This document shows, one piece after another, positions 27,210 through 34,868 of a stretch of DNA of 64,000 bases (positions are counted from its first letter, which is position 1; every line of letters begins with the position of its first letter). The notes under the pieces were generated by a model that saw only the letters and a list, made by a program, of their open reading frames with translations, ran no database searches and had not been told where the DNA came from. The DNA lies in assembly GCF_002251435.1 (NCBI RefSeq), contig NZ_NPJI01000096.1, positions 1 to 64,000 of the forward strand. Direction: 5' to 3'. The position numbers and the translations under genes were made by a program. This stretch comes from Prevotella sp. P2-180. Lineage in GTDB: Bacteria > Bacteroidota > Bacteroidia > Bacteroidales > Bacteroidaceae.

Positions 27210-28049
27210 TTATTCCAATTTCAACGTTATTTTTCCGACAAAAGCACCGTGTTTGCCATTCTGGTCTACCGGTATGGACTTGCCTTCGGCATTATCCACC
27301 CACTCCATTTCCTTCATATAAGTATGGGAATGACCACCGAGTACAATGTCAATACCAGTAGTGGAAGATATGAGTACTTGGTCGTCGATATATTCCGGTG
27401 CAAGTTTCCATCCAAGATGTGAGAGACATACAACTATATCACATCGCTCTTTATCTCTCAGCACGCTTACCATCTCCTTAGTAGCCTGAATAGGATCGAT
27501 ATATTTCACGCCGGCAATATTTTCCTTCATCACCAGTCCTTCAATTTTTGGTGTGAGCCCAAATACACCTATTCGTACACCATCGCGCACCACTACACAA
27601 TATTTTTTTATCACATCCTGACAAGGAGTGCCTGTAAAGTCGCAATTGGAGCATACTATAGGAAACTTTGCCTGGCGGGCAAGCCTTGCGAGATTGTCGA
27701 GTCCGAAATCAAATTCATGGTTGCCTATGGTTGCCGCATCGTAGCCCATGATGTTCATGAGTCCCACCTCCACATCTCCCTTATACATAGTATAAAAGGT
27801 GGAACCTTGCGAGAAGTCACCGCTGTCGAAGAGCAGAATGTCAGGATTTTGCTCGCGCAACTGCTTTACCATCGTTGCCCTACGCACACACCCTGCCTTT
27901 CCTGCAGCCTCTTTCACCTTTGAAAATTTGCTCACAGGTTCAATGGTACTGTGAGTGTCGTTAGTATGTAAGATCACAATCTGTTTCTGAGCCTTGGCAA
28001 CTACCGAAACAGCCAAGACAAAAATTAAAAATATGCTAATCCTTTTCAT
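27210..28049 (-). CDS. 5'-nucleotidase, metallophosphatase half
   Basis: The 279-residue secreted protein (signal cut near AKAQ) has the metallophosphatase motifs of UshA-type 5'-nucleotidases: H-T-N-D-T-H-S, D-S-G-D-F-S-Q-G, G-N-H-E-F-D and G-G-H-S-H-T, which bind two metal ions. It ends where the C-terminal substrate domain of UshA would begin. That domain is the next gene upstream (28059-28832), nine bases away. Together they would hydrolyse nucleotides in the periplasm. Confidence 0.88.
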   Translation of the reverse strand: MKRISIFLIFVLAVSVVAKAQKQIVILHTNDTHSTIEPVSKFSKVKEAAGKAGCVRRATMVKQLREQNPDILLFDSGDFSQGSTFYTMYKGDVEVGLMNIMGYDAATIGNHEFDFGLDNLARLARQAKFPIVCSNCDFTGTPCQDVIKKYCVVVRDGVRIGVFGLTPKIEGLVMKENIAGVKYIDPIQATKEMVSVLRDKERCDIVVCLSHLGWKLAPEYIDDQVLISSTTGIDIVLGGHSHTYMKEMEWVDNAEGKSIPVDQNGKHGAFVGKITLKLE

Positions 28050-28058
28050 TCTTCATTT

Positions 28059-28832
28059 TTATTTTTCACCCTTCACTACCACCCTTCCTTCAATCTTTGC
28101 ATCCACCACAATACCATTTTTTTCCATCGTGCGGAAGTAGTTGCTGATAATGTGGCGCATATCGTTAGACTCGTCAGAGGGGGAATTGATATCAAAATGT
28201 TTTGCAAATGCCGACATTCGGTCGTTACCTTCAGACAGATAGTCGATGGTGGCTATGCGGTAAGACTTGTCGTCGTCAATGTCTTTTCCGTCGATAGTGG
28301 CACTGAGCAATTTTCTGTCGGCAGAAATACACATTCTCACAGAGTGGCTCACACCTTCACCTCCAACGGCCGCAATTTCCCTGAAGAGTTGTTTCACGTC
28401 AGTTCCCTTTAACGAGAGGAAGCAAATCTTGTTTTCAAACGGAGCCACTTCCAGCACATCGCCGAAGGTCACCTCACCCATTGGCAGTGAAGCCCTTATA
28501 CCTCCCATGTTATACACGCCAAAGTCGGCAGTTTCTCCATAAGCGGAGGCAGACCATACGAGAATGTCTGACAGAAGGTTAGACAGCAAGCTTTCAGGCC
28601 GGTCGCTGCTCATGGTGCGGGCAAGATGTCCCACGACCGGACGCATGATACTGTCGACACTTGCCTTATAAGGCGAGAGAAAATCCACAGCCTCCCTGTC
28701 AGGATTGCTGTCGAATGTAGAGTCAACCACCACAACAGAGCGTTCAACACTAATGATATTCCGTTGTCCGGTGCAAGAGACCGAAAGGCATAAAAAAGCC
28801 ACAACGGCAAAAAAAACTTTGATTACCCTCAT
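28059..28832 (-). CDS. 5'-nucleotidase, C-terminal substrate-binding half
   Basis: The 257-residue lipoprotein (lipobox near L-S-V-S-C, Cys about 20) matches the UshA C-terminal domain: S-x-L-S-N-L-L-S-D, D-F-G-V-Y-N-M-G-G-I-R-A-S-L, G-x-V-T-F-G-D-V-L-E-V-A-P-F-E-N and a late Y-R-I-A-T-I-D-Y-L. It lacks the metallophosphatase motifs, which lie in the downstream gene. The start MRVIKVF at 28832 is used because the longer reading frame begins with an unlikely Phe-rich stretch that would overlap the rplS promoter. Confidence 0.87.
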   Translation of the reverse strand: MRVIKVFFAVVAFLCLSVSCTGQRNIISVERSVVVVDSTFDSNPDREAVDFLSPYKASVDSIMRPVVGHLARTMSSDRPESLLSNLLSDILVWSASAYGETADFGVYNMGGIRASLPMGEVTFGDVLEVAPFENKICFLSLKGTDVKQLFREIAAVGGEGVSHSVRMCISADRKLLSATIDGKDIDDDKSYRIATIDYLSEGNDRMSAFAKHFDINSPSDESNDMRHIISNYFRTMEKNGIVVDAKIEGRVVVKGEK

Positions 28833-28923
28833 GATTTCACGAAATTTGAGTGCAAAAATAGCAAAAAAACTCGCAACAAACAAAAAAAATAAGATAAAAG
28901 TGCTGAAATTCAAGAAAATGTAG

Positions 28924-28931
28924 TACCTTTG
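28924..28931 (+). promoter_or_regulatory. -7 element of the rplS promoter
   Basis: TACCTTTG, a full match. The -33 region is poor (only TG at the expected spot). Transcription would start near 28938, giving a leader of about 87 bases. Confidence 0.6.
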
Positions 28932-28937
28932 CAACCG

Positions 28938-29024
28938 CTTTCCGGCGTAATCGCTGGCAGGAAGTAACGAGTTGCCTGTTATGTTGCGTTGGAACGATAA
29001 ACAAATTTAATTTTATACAAACAA
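28938..29024 (+). promoter_or_regulatory. Possibly structured rplS mRNA leader
   Basis: The leader contains a short stem CCGGCG/CGCTGG closed by TAAT and flanked by TTCC/GGAA. Ribosomal protein leaders often carry autoregulatory structures, but this one matches no motif I can name. Confidence 0.3.
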
Positions 29025-29387
29025 ATGGATTTAATTAAAGTTGCTGAGGAAGCATTTGCAACCGGCAAGAAGTTCCCAGAGTTCAAGTCTGGTGACACTG
29101 TAACAGTCGCTTACAAAATTATCGAGGGTTCAAAAGAGCGTATCCAGCTCTACCGTGGTGTAGTAATCAAAATCGCCGGTCATGGCGACAAGAAGCGTTT
29201 CACCGTTCGCAAGATGTCAGGAACTGTAGGTGTAGAGCGTATCTTCCCTATTGAGTCTCCAAACATCGACAGCATCGAAGTGAACAAGATTGGTAAGGTA
29301 CGTCGTTCCAAGCTCTACTACCTTCGCAATCTCACCGGTAAGAAGGCCCGCATCAAGGAGAAGCGCGTCAGCACTGCAAAGGCTTAA
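29025..29387 (+). CDS. rplS: 50S ribosomal protein L19
   Basis: The 120-residue protein shows L19 features: [48 protein letters not shown] and [21 protein letters not shown]19 lies at the 30S/50S interface. The gene is single, with its own promoter and terminator, unlike the rpsP-rimM-trmD-rplS operon of many bacteria. Confidence 0.97.
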   Translation: MDLIKVAEEAFATGKKFPEFKSGDTVTVAYKIIEGSKERIQLYRGVVIKIAGHGDKKRFTVRKMSGTVGVERIFPIESPNIDSIEVNKIGKVRRSKLYYLRNLTGKKARIKEKRVSTAKA

Positions 29388-29413
29388 TCGATTATTATGT
29401 CTAAAAGCAATAA

Positions 29414-29450
29414 AAGAGAGGCGACACCGAAAGGTGTTTGCCTCTTTTTT
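29414..29450 (+). terminator. Terminator of rplS
   Basis: AGAGGC...GCCTCT with inner CACC-GAAA-GGTG, followed by a run of T. Confidence 0.85.
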
Positions 29451-29688
29451 ATGTATCGCTGCCAATGACCTTGTTGTCTGTGTCGCCATGGACAGCTTCC
29501 TTGAAAGAGTCCCAATCCTGGAATCCCACAAATAGCGAGAGGCGGTCGAGCACGTCTTTGCTTGGTTTTTCCTTGCCTTGCAGAAATCCCAATACTTTTT
29601 TCAGTGCAATGGGTTTCAGTGGCTTCCAGTTTCTTTCTTTCTCAATAGCTTCTTTAAGCTTTTTGAGTTCAAACAGTTTCTTTTCCAT
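29449..29688 (-). CDS. Small helical protein with HTH-like segment, unknown function
   Basis: The 79-residue protein starts MEKKLFELKKLKEA with a charged helix. A segment of the form L-K-K-V-L-G-F-L-x-G-K-x-K-P-S-K-D-V-L-D-R-L-S-L-F-V-G-F-Q-D-W-D-S-F follows. The V-G-F-x-D-W-D-x-F ending recurs, as I recall, in small Bacteroidota proteins with a DNA-binding-like fold, but no named family can be assigned. A longer in-frame start at 29766 exists, yet it falls inside a terminator hairpin and encodes Arg-rich filler. The gene lies behind an RNA leader with its own promoter and terminator (29727-29960). Confidence 0.5.
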   Translation of the reverse strand: MEKKLFELKKLKEAIEKERNWKPLKPIALKKVLGFLQGKEKPSKDVLDRLSLFVGFQDWDSFKEAVHGDTDNKVIGSDT

Positions 29689-29726
29689 AACATATAACAA
29701 TATTTTATCTTTCAAACATTCTTGCC

Positions 29727-29772
29727 AAAAACGCCTGCGACCATCGATTCTGTGAACGACAGTCATCAGGCG
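29727..29772 (-). terminator. Terminator between a leader transcript and the small HTH-like gene
   Basis: On the minus strand CGCCTG pairs with CAGGCG, and inside it GACTGTCG pairs fully with CGATGGTC (two G-T pairs), around a ten-base loop. TTTTT follows. It stands about 40 bases before the ATG at 29688, a typical attenuator position. Confidence 0.7.
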
Positions 29773-29921
29773 CTAAGTTAGTTTGTCCCGGTTTGCCCAA
29801 ATCACTTTGGCTTCCGAAACATGAGGCATTAAAACTTCACAGCCAAAACGCCTCAACATTTGAACCAAATTATTATAAAAAAATGATGTATAATATCGCT
29901 TAAACGTTTTTACACTATTTA
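29773..29921 (-). ncRNA. Candidate leader RNA or small RNA with 28-codon frame
   Basis: From a start near 29921 the RNA runs about 190 bases to the terminator at 29727-29772. It holds an open frame of 28 codons (ATG 29859, TAG 29775-29773) that stops right at the terminator stem. TGAGGC (29855-29850) pairs with GCCTCA (29827-29822), while the overlapping AGGCG could pair with the terminator's CGCCT. This would allow two exclusive folds. It may be an attenuator or an independent sRNA. Confidence 0.4.
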
Positions 29922-29928
29922 TTCGTTG

Positions 29929-29960
29929 CAAAGATACGCTTTTCAACCGAAACTTCCAAA
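29929..29960 (-). promoter_or_regulatory. Consensus promoter of the leader RNA
   Basis: On the minus strand TTTG at 29960-29957, exactly 20 bases, then TATCTTTG at 29936-29929. Confidence 0.75.
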
Positions 29961-29988
29961 CTTTTATGAATAATTTTTTCTAAAAGGC

Positions 29989-30030
29989 AAAAAAAAATAG
30001 CGAGGACTTGACATCGCGTCCAGTCCTCGC
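29989..30030 (-). terminator. Terminator of the PUL operon after GH43
   Basis: GCGAGGACT pairs perfectly with AGTCCTCGC; on the minus strand a T-run of nine follows. Confidence 0.85.
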
Positions 30031-30043
30031 ATCCGTTAGGTCA

Positions 30044-32401
30044 TTAGTTAGCAGGCGCTATCGATAGCGCGGTATTGTCTATCTCAAACCAAGTGCCATC
30101 GCATACGAGGAAGGCACGCACAGGCTGTGTGCCATCTCCGCAATTAGGCATTGAGAATGATTCCGTATATACATTATTGGCTGTAGTTGTTGTCACGGCA
30201 TCCACACTGATGGTAGAACCTTTTCTGGATACAGTCAACTCAACTGTCGCTCCATCCATATCATTCATAAAGGTTTCCCAATTGTAATTGCTTGTCAATG
30301 AGAAGCCGGCATCTGGATTGGCCATCGTATTGCCCGTAGGCCACCAAGCATAGTTATCGGCACGCAGAACAAAGTACTCAAGATAACCTGTTCCCTGACG
30401 CTCCACGTCATTAGTCAATGCAATCACCCAGTTGTTCCAGTTATTACCCTTGGAAGAATGGTTGACAAACTTCAATTTGAGTTTATTGCCAGCAGGAATA
30501 GTGTATGAGTCAGAGAAAGCAGACCAGAAACCGGAAGAAAAGTCCTGTGCACCAACAATCTGAACATTATTCTCACCTTCGCCTTCATCGGCCTCATCAT
30601 CATCGAGCGGTCCTACCCACTTGCCCCAATATGTCCTTTGGTTACTTGTAGTGTTATATTTACCGTAACCGGCATACACTATAGTTGTCTTGCGTGGAGT
30701 AGCTTCCCAGTCAACCTCGCGTGCGAGATACAACTTTGTATTATTAATAGTCAATACATTGTCAACGGGGTCAAAACTCCATGAATATCCTTTGTTCCAA
30801 CCATCGAGTACCTTATGGTCAGCACCAAGAGTCATTGACACAGACTTCTGGATTTCACCATACTTATATTGAATAGATATGTGCTCCCACTTACCGATGA
30901 GTTCTTCCTCAGTGATAGGAGCCTGTGGCACTGCACCATAGCGCTCAGGCATCACGATAGGCCAGCCAGTGTCGGTCCAACGTATGGCACGAATGCCACC
31001 GAGCATTACAGCATTGCTATAGGCATTGCCATTATAATTGGCTGGGAAACGCTGTTGAGAGGCATAATACCAGTTGCCATTGCCATCCTCGAATACGGCG
31101 CAGTGACTGATACCCACCCAACCATTATTACCACCAAGCTGATAAGGATGAGTGACTATGGGGAATGCATCACCACCCTTATTTGTTACATCTACCCCAT
31201 TCATGCTCTTATATGGACCATCGATATTCTCTGAACGCACTACACGTGTGTTATATGGAATATCCAAACCATCGTATGCCATAAAGAGATAGTAGTATCC
31301 ATCATGATAGATAACCTCGGGAGCCTCAGAGCCTTGCCAGCGGCTGCTCATTTTTCGTGTATATACTCGCTTGCCGTATGCTGCCTCATTCTCTGCTCCC
31401 CATGGGTTGCCTTGTTCAGCCTTGGTCTTACCGGTCTCGGGATTGATTTCCACGGCAGCAAAACCGCTATGCCATGAACCGTAGATAAGCCAATGCTCTC
31501 CTTCTGGAGTAATGATATATGACGGGTCAATGGCGTTGTACTTATAATAGCAACTCTCCCAAGCAGTTGGAGAAACATAAATCTTAGAGAGGTCACGGTC
31601 GGAATAGTTGGTGATTACATATCCCTTGTCTTCCCATTTAGAGAGGTCGGAAGGATCGGTTGTTTCCATTACACCGATGAATGCTCTCTCGCCCCATGAT
31701 GTCTTGGTTGGGTCAATATATCCTGGACAAGTTATACAATAGTACATGCGATAGAGTCCGTCCTTCACCTTGCGTGCACATGGTGCCCAATATCCAAACT
31801 GCAGGTCATCGCTGAAATTGGCTGTACTGTTTTTAAGTCCCATAGCCTTGCGTATCTCGTTGAGCTTGGGCTGCACCCATGATGGCAAGCCATACATTGT
31901 GGCACCCATATACTCCCAGTTGACGAGGTCCTTGGAGCGGCGGCACTGGAAATGTCCGTGTTTCCCATCCTTCACGTCCTCGTTATGTGGGTTACCATAT
32001 CCGGCATCAGTGCAATACATATAGTAATATCCATCCTCGGCAAGCATCACCGACGGGTCATGAATATTTGCGAGATTCCACTTGGCGCGATCTGACCACG
32101 AACTACCTGCTGAGATATAATAGTCGATATATGATGGCGACTGATATTTCACGAGTTCGAGGTCGATCCCGTCAAGGATGGATGCACTCTTAATATTCGA
32201 GATGTCATTGGCTGAAGAATATTCACCATTGGCATCAGTAGTGGCTGACCACTTGTCGGCATCGCCTTTCTGCTTGAAATACAATTTTCCACCTACAGTC
32301 TGCGCCGAGCCGTCCTTTTTCTTAATCACGAGTTCTTGTGCCGAAATGGAAGCAATTCCCATCGTGCACATCAATATCAAAGAGAGGATTTTCTTGTTCA
32401 T
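30044..32401 (-). CDS. GH43 family glycosidase (arabinanase type) with C-terminal module
   Basis: The 785-residue secreted enzyme (signal cut near ISAQ) has a short N-terminal domain and a five-bladed GH43 propeller (about 100-510). The catalytic triad is visible: base Asp115 in I-H-D-P-S-V, pKa-modulating Asp291 in A-I-D-P-S-Y-I, and acid Glu358 in G-S-E-A-P-E. A lipocalin-like stretch follows to about 600, with L-I-G-K-W-E-H-I as in arabinanases. The C-terminal module (611-785) matches modules of the neighbouring surface lipoprotein and is probably sugar-binding. The enzyme likely cuts alpha-1,5-arabinan. It is the last gene of the susCD operon. ATG at 32401 is preferred over GTG at 32407. 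Confidence 0.88.
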   Translation of the reverse strand: MNKKILSLILMCTMGIASISAQELVIKKKDGSAQTVGGKLYFKQKGDADKWSATTDANGEYSSANDISNIKSASILDGIDLELVKYQSPSYIDYYISAGSSWSDRAKWNLANIHDPSVMLAEDGYYYMYCTDAGYGNPHNEDVKDGKHGHFQCRRSKDLVNWEYMGATMYGLPSWVQPKLNEIRKAMGLKNSTANFSDDLQFGYWAPCARKVKDGLYRMYYCITCPGYIDPTKTSWGERAFIGVMETTDPSDLSKWEDKGYVITNYSDRDLSKIYVSPTAWESCYYKYNAIDPSYIITPEGEHWLIYGSWHSGFAAVEINPETGKTKAEQGNPWGAENEAAYGKRVYTRKMSSRWQGSEAPEVIYHDGYYYLFMAYDGLDIPYNTRVVRSENIDGPYKSMNGVDVTNKGGDAFPIVTHPYQLGGNNGWVGISHCAVFEDGNGNWYYASQQRFPANYNGNAYSNAVMLGGIRAIRWTDTGWPIVMPERYGAVPQAPITEEELIGKWEHISIQYKYGEIQKSVSMTLGADHKVLDGWNKGYSWSFDPVDNVLTINNTKLYLAREVDWEATPRKTTIVYAGYGKYNTTSNQRTYWGKWVGPLDDDEADEGEGENNVQIVGAQDFSSGFWSAFSDSYTIPAGNKLKLKFVNHSSKGNNWNNWVIALTNDVERQGTGYLEYFVLRADNYAWWPTGNTMANPDAGFSLTSNYNWETFMNDMDGATVELTVSRKGSTISVDAVTTTTANNVYTESFSMPNCGDGTQPVRAFLVCDGTWFEIDNTALSIAPAN

Positions 32402-32422
32402 AATCACTTCAGTGATAAATTG

Positions 32423-32884
32423 TTATTTCTTTATGAATTTCACAGTGGTCTTACCCACGTTAAGCATATATACACCAGAGGCAAGACGAGAAACATCAAC
32501 GTTTGTATGGTCGCCGCTTGTCACTGTCTTTACCTTAACAGCACCATCCGTAGAGACAACTGTAATGGCCTGACCTTCCTTACATCCTGTAATAGTAAGG
32601 TTAGCTTCAACTACGTTCGAGAGCAGAGAGATTCCGTTTTTTACCACGGCACTTGAAATACCCGTAGCGTCGAGTTTTGCAAAACTCACCTTGGTTACAT
32701 CCTCAATAGTGCTATTGTCGGTCTTGACAATGCTCATCGTAGAGCTGCCGTCAGTATAGAGGATATATGCCAATTGGTTCATAAACACAGATTTACCATC
32801 CTGCGTAGTCATTGCCCATTTCAAGTCGGCGGCATTTGCTGCGGTAGTGCATAGCAGGACAAAAGCCATTAAATAGTTTCTCAT
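32423..32884 (-). CDS. Short secreted protein with a T9SS type A sorting tail
   Basis: The 153-residue product has a signal peptide (MRNYLMAFVLL to about ANAA) and a cargo part of only about 60 residues with D-G-S-S-T and D-V-T-K-V-S-F motifs. The C-terminal 70-80 residues have the pattern of a type A T9SS sorting domain, ending S-G-V-Y-M-L-N-V-G-K-T-T-V-K-F-I-K-K. The tail directs export through the outer membrane by T9SS. The cargo has no recognised function. It lies between the glycan-binding lipoprotein and GH43, 21 bases before the latter. Confidence 0.65.
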   Translation of the reverse strand: MRNYLMAFVLLCTTAANAADLKWAMTTQDGKSVFMNQLAYILYTDGSSTMSIVKTDNSTIEDVTKVSFAKLDATGISSAVVKNGISLLSNVVEANLTITGCKEGQAITVVSTDGAVKVKTVTSGDHTNVDVSRLASGVYMLNVGKTTVKFIKK

Positions 32885-33005
32885 AAATACTATCTGTTTG
32901 TTGTTTATATTATACAATGAATATGAAATTGAGGGAGAGGCCCGCGGGGTTAACCGCGAGCCTAAAACCTCTCAAAAAAGTCATATCATATTCTGTAATG
33001 AATGA

Positions 33006-34778
33006 TTATTCAAATACAAGGTGACAACTGTCAACTGTGAATGAAACAAACAAGTCGCTTGGTTCCACGTAACGGATACCGAGATAGTACTGGATATAGT
33101 CGATACCGTCAGTTCCGTGCATAATGCACTGAATATCTGCTGTTCCGTTATTACAGTTGGTAACCCATACAGTACACTTGGCACCATTCATTGCTGCGAG
33201 CCATGTAGCCCAGTCTGCCTGACCGCCAGAGGTTACAAGGTTTGGATTGCCGTCATAACCTGCACCCCATCCATAGTTGTCTGCACGTACCACGGCATAC
33301 TCTGTGAGATCTGCTTTACGGAGAATAGGAACGAAGTTGTTCCAGTTAGCAGCACTGGCACTGTTGTTATAGTTGGTGAAGTTAAATTCACGAGTCTCTC
33401 CTGCTGGGACATTTACGTCCGCAGCGTGTGCGCCCCACCAGCCTGTTGAGTTATCCTCAGCACCTACGATAGTAGTAGAAGGAGTTGCCTTTTCGCAGTT
33501 GGAAACTTCAACATTAACCTCAGTCTCAACGGTCTTGCCGTTAGCAGAAGAGATTGTAACCTTGTGTGAGCCAGGAACAGCAGGAACTGTAGAGAACGAC
33601 AGCTTGGAGTTGTCGATAACGGCGGTTGTTCCGTCGGAATAAGTTGCAACCACTTCCATACCTGTCGGGTCAAATGTCAGATAGCGGCCTTCCATTCCGT
33701 CGGTAGCGTCAGAGTTGAAGAAGTAGTAAGTGTTGCGAGCAGGTGCCTGAGTCATGGCGATAGAAGCAATCGCGTTAACCACCTTGAACTTGGCGTATGC
33801 CACGATAGGCGCACTGCAGTTCTCACCCTTGAAGGTCTTGTTGTAGATGGCGATGAGAGTCTTCTCACCGGGCTCGTCCATATCTGGAATAGCAGAGAAG
33901 AGGAGTTCAGCAGCAGGAACAACCTTTGTTACGCCTTCCTCAAACTGTACAGTAGCAGAAATACCGGCGACGGCATCCTCAAGTGTAGAACCCTTAACGA
34001 CCTCGTCAGGAACATTCTCAAGTGTCATCGACAATGGATTCTTGTCAAGTGCGGAAGTGAATCCGCCGATAGGCTCAACGTTTGCAGCCAAGAAATTAAG
34101 ATATGAGCCCTCTGGCACAAGGAATATACGGATATTTGTATTATTTTGGTCGGCATTGAGATTAGCAAGCGGAGTCTTCTGCTTGTATGTCTTTGTAACA
34201 ACACCATTGTCCATCTTCACTGAGAAAGAGCTTGGGTCTGAACGGTCGATAGTGATTGTCACCTTGCCTCCGAGTTTGTCTACACCGGCATCTGTATCGG
34301 AGTTGAAAGTGAGTGTACTCTCAACGCAGCTGCGGTCGATATAGTCACCCCACTCAGAGTTGCCCGAAGGCTGGTTGTCATAGCGTATAGCACCATACTC
34401 AAGATAATCTGCACCACCACGATCAACGTCGTTTGTGAGAATCATGGCGAAGTTCTTGTAAGTGTTTGTAGCACTTGGGTTGATATTCAGGTTAAACTGA
34501 AGGTGGAACTTCTTTCCGTCGGGTATAACATAGTATTTTGAAAATTCAGACCACCAGCCTGAGGAGAAATCGGTGGCACCGACGGTGTAAACATCTTCTT
34601 CCATGCCTTCGAGTACTTCTACGTCACCTTTCTTGGCGTTTTCGATAGAGTCAATCTTCTCTGAAATCCAGTCGGGCGAGCTTACGCCGTAGAGGTCACC
34701 GCCCTCACATCCCGTGAGCACGAGCAGCCCAAGGGCCGCTGTGCATAATACGGATGACAATTTATTTAGATATTTCAT
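33006..34778 (-). CDS. Surface glycan-binding lipoprotein of the PUL (SusE/F position)
   Basis: The 590-residue lipoprotein (lipobox L-V-L-T-G-C, Cys about 24) carries two copies of a module beginning V-G-A-x-D-x-S-x-G-W-W, at about 64-240 and 432-590, separated by Ig-like strands (about 250-425). The same module forms the C-terminus of the GH43 enzyme. The order susC-susD-this gene, and the Trp-rich modules, support a role in holding glycan at the cell surface. It is not a sequence relative of SusE or SusF that I can recognise. The start MKYLNK at 34778 is chosen for the lipoprotein signal. Confidence 0.78.
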   Translation of the reverse strand: MKYLNKLSSVLCTAALGLLVLTGCEGGDLYGVSSPDWISEKIDSIENAKKGDVEVLEGMEEDVYTVGATDFSSGWWSEFSKYYVIPDGKKFHLQFNLNINPSATNTYKNFAMILTNDVDRGGADYLEYGAIRYDNQPSGNSEWGDYIDRSCVESTLTFNSDTDAGVDKLGGKVTITIDRSDPSSFSVKMDNGVVTKTYKQKTPLANLNADQNNTNIRIFLVPEGSYLNFLAANVEPIGGFTSALDKNPLSMTLENVPDEVVKGSTLEDAVAGISATVQFEEGVTKVVPAAELLFSAIPDMDEPGEKTLIAIYNKTFKGENCSAPIVAYAKFKVVNAIASIAMTQAPARNTYYFFNSDATDGMEGRYLTFDPTGMEVVATYSDGTTAVIDNSKLSFSTVPAVPGSHKVTISSANGKTVETEVNVEVSNCEKATPSTTIVGAEDNSTGWWGAHAADVNVPAGETREFNFTNYNNSASAANWNNFVPILRKADLTEYAVVRADNYGWGAGYDGNPNLVTSGGQADWATWLAAMNGAKCTVWVTNCNNGTADIQCIMHGTDGIDYIQYYLGIRYVEPSDLFVSFTVDSCHLVFE

Positions 34779-34868
34779 AGTTTTTTTATTTTTTAGTTGA
34801 CAAGTTAACAAGTTGACAAGTTGTATGTTGTCTGGTTAACATGTCTATAAGTTATTTACCTTATATTT

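Noticed and set aside
28833..28934. Longer N-terminus of the 5'-nucleotidase C-half
   Set aside because: It overlaps the rplS -7 element and the A-rich spacer and adds an unlikely Phe-rich segment before a good lipoprotein signal.
32935..32973. Hairpin between the glycan-binding lipoprotein and the T9SS-tail gene as a terminator
   Set aside because: AGGCCCGCGG/CCGCGAGCCT pairs well but has no T-run on either strand and lies inside the operon; it may be a processing or stability element.
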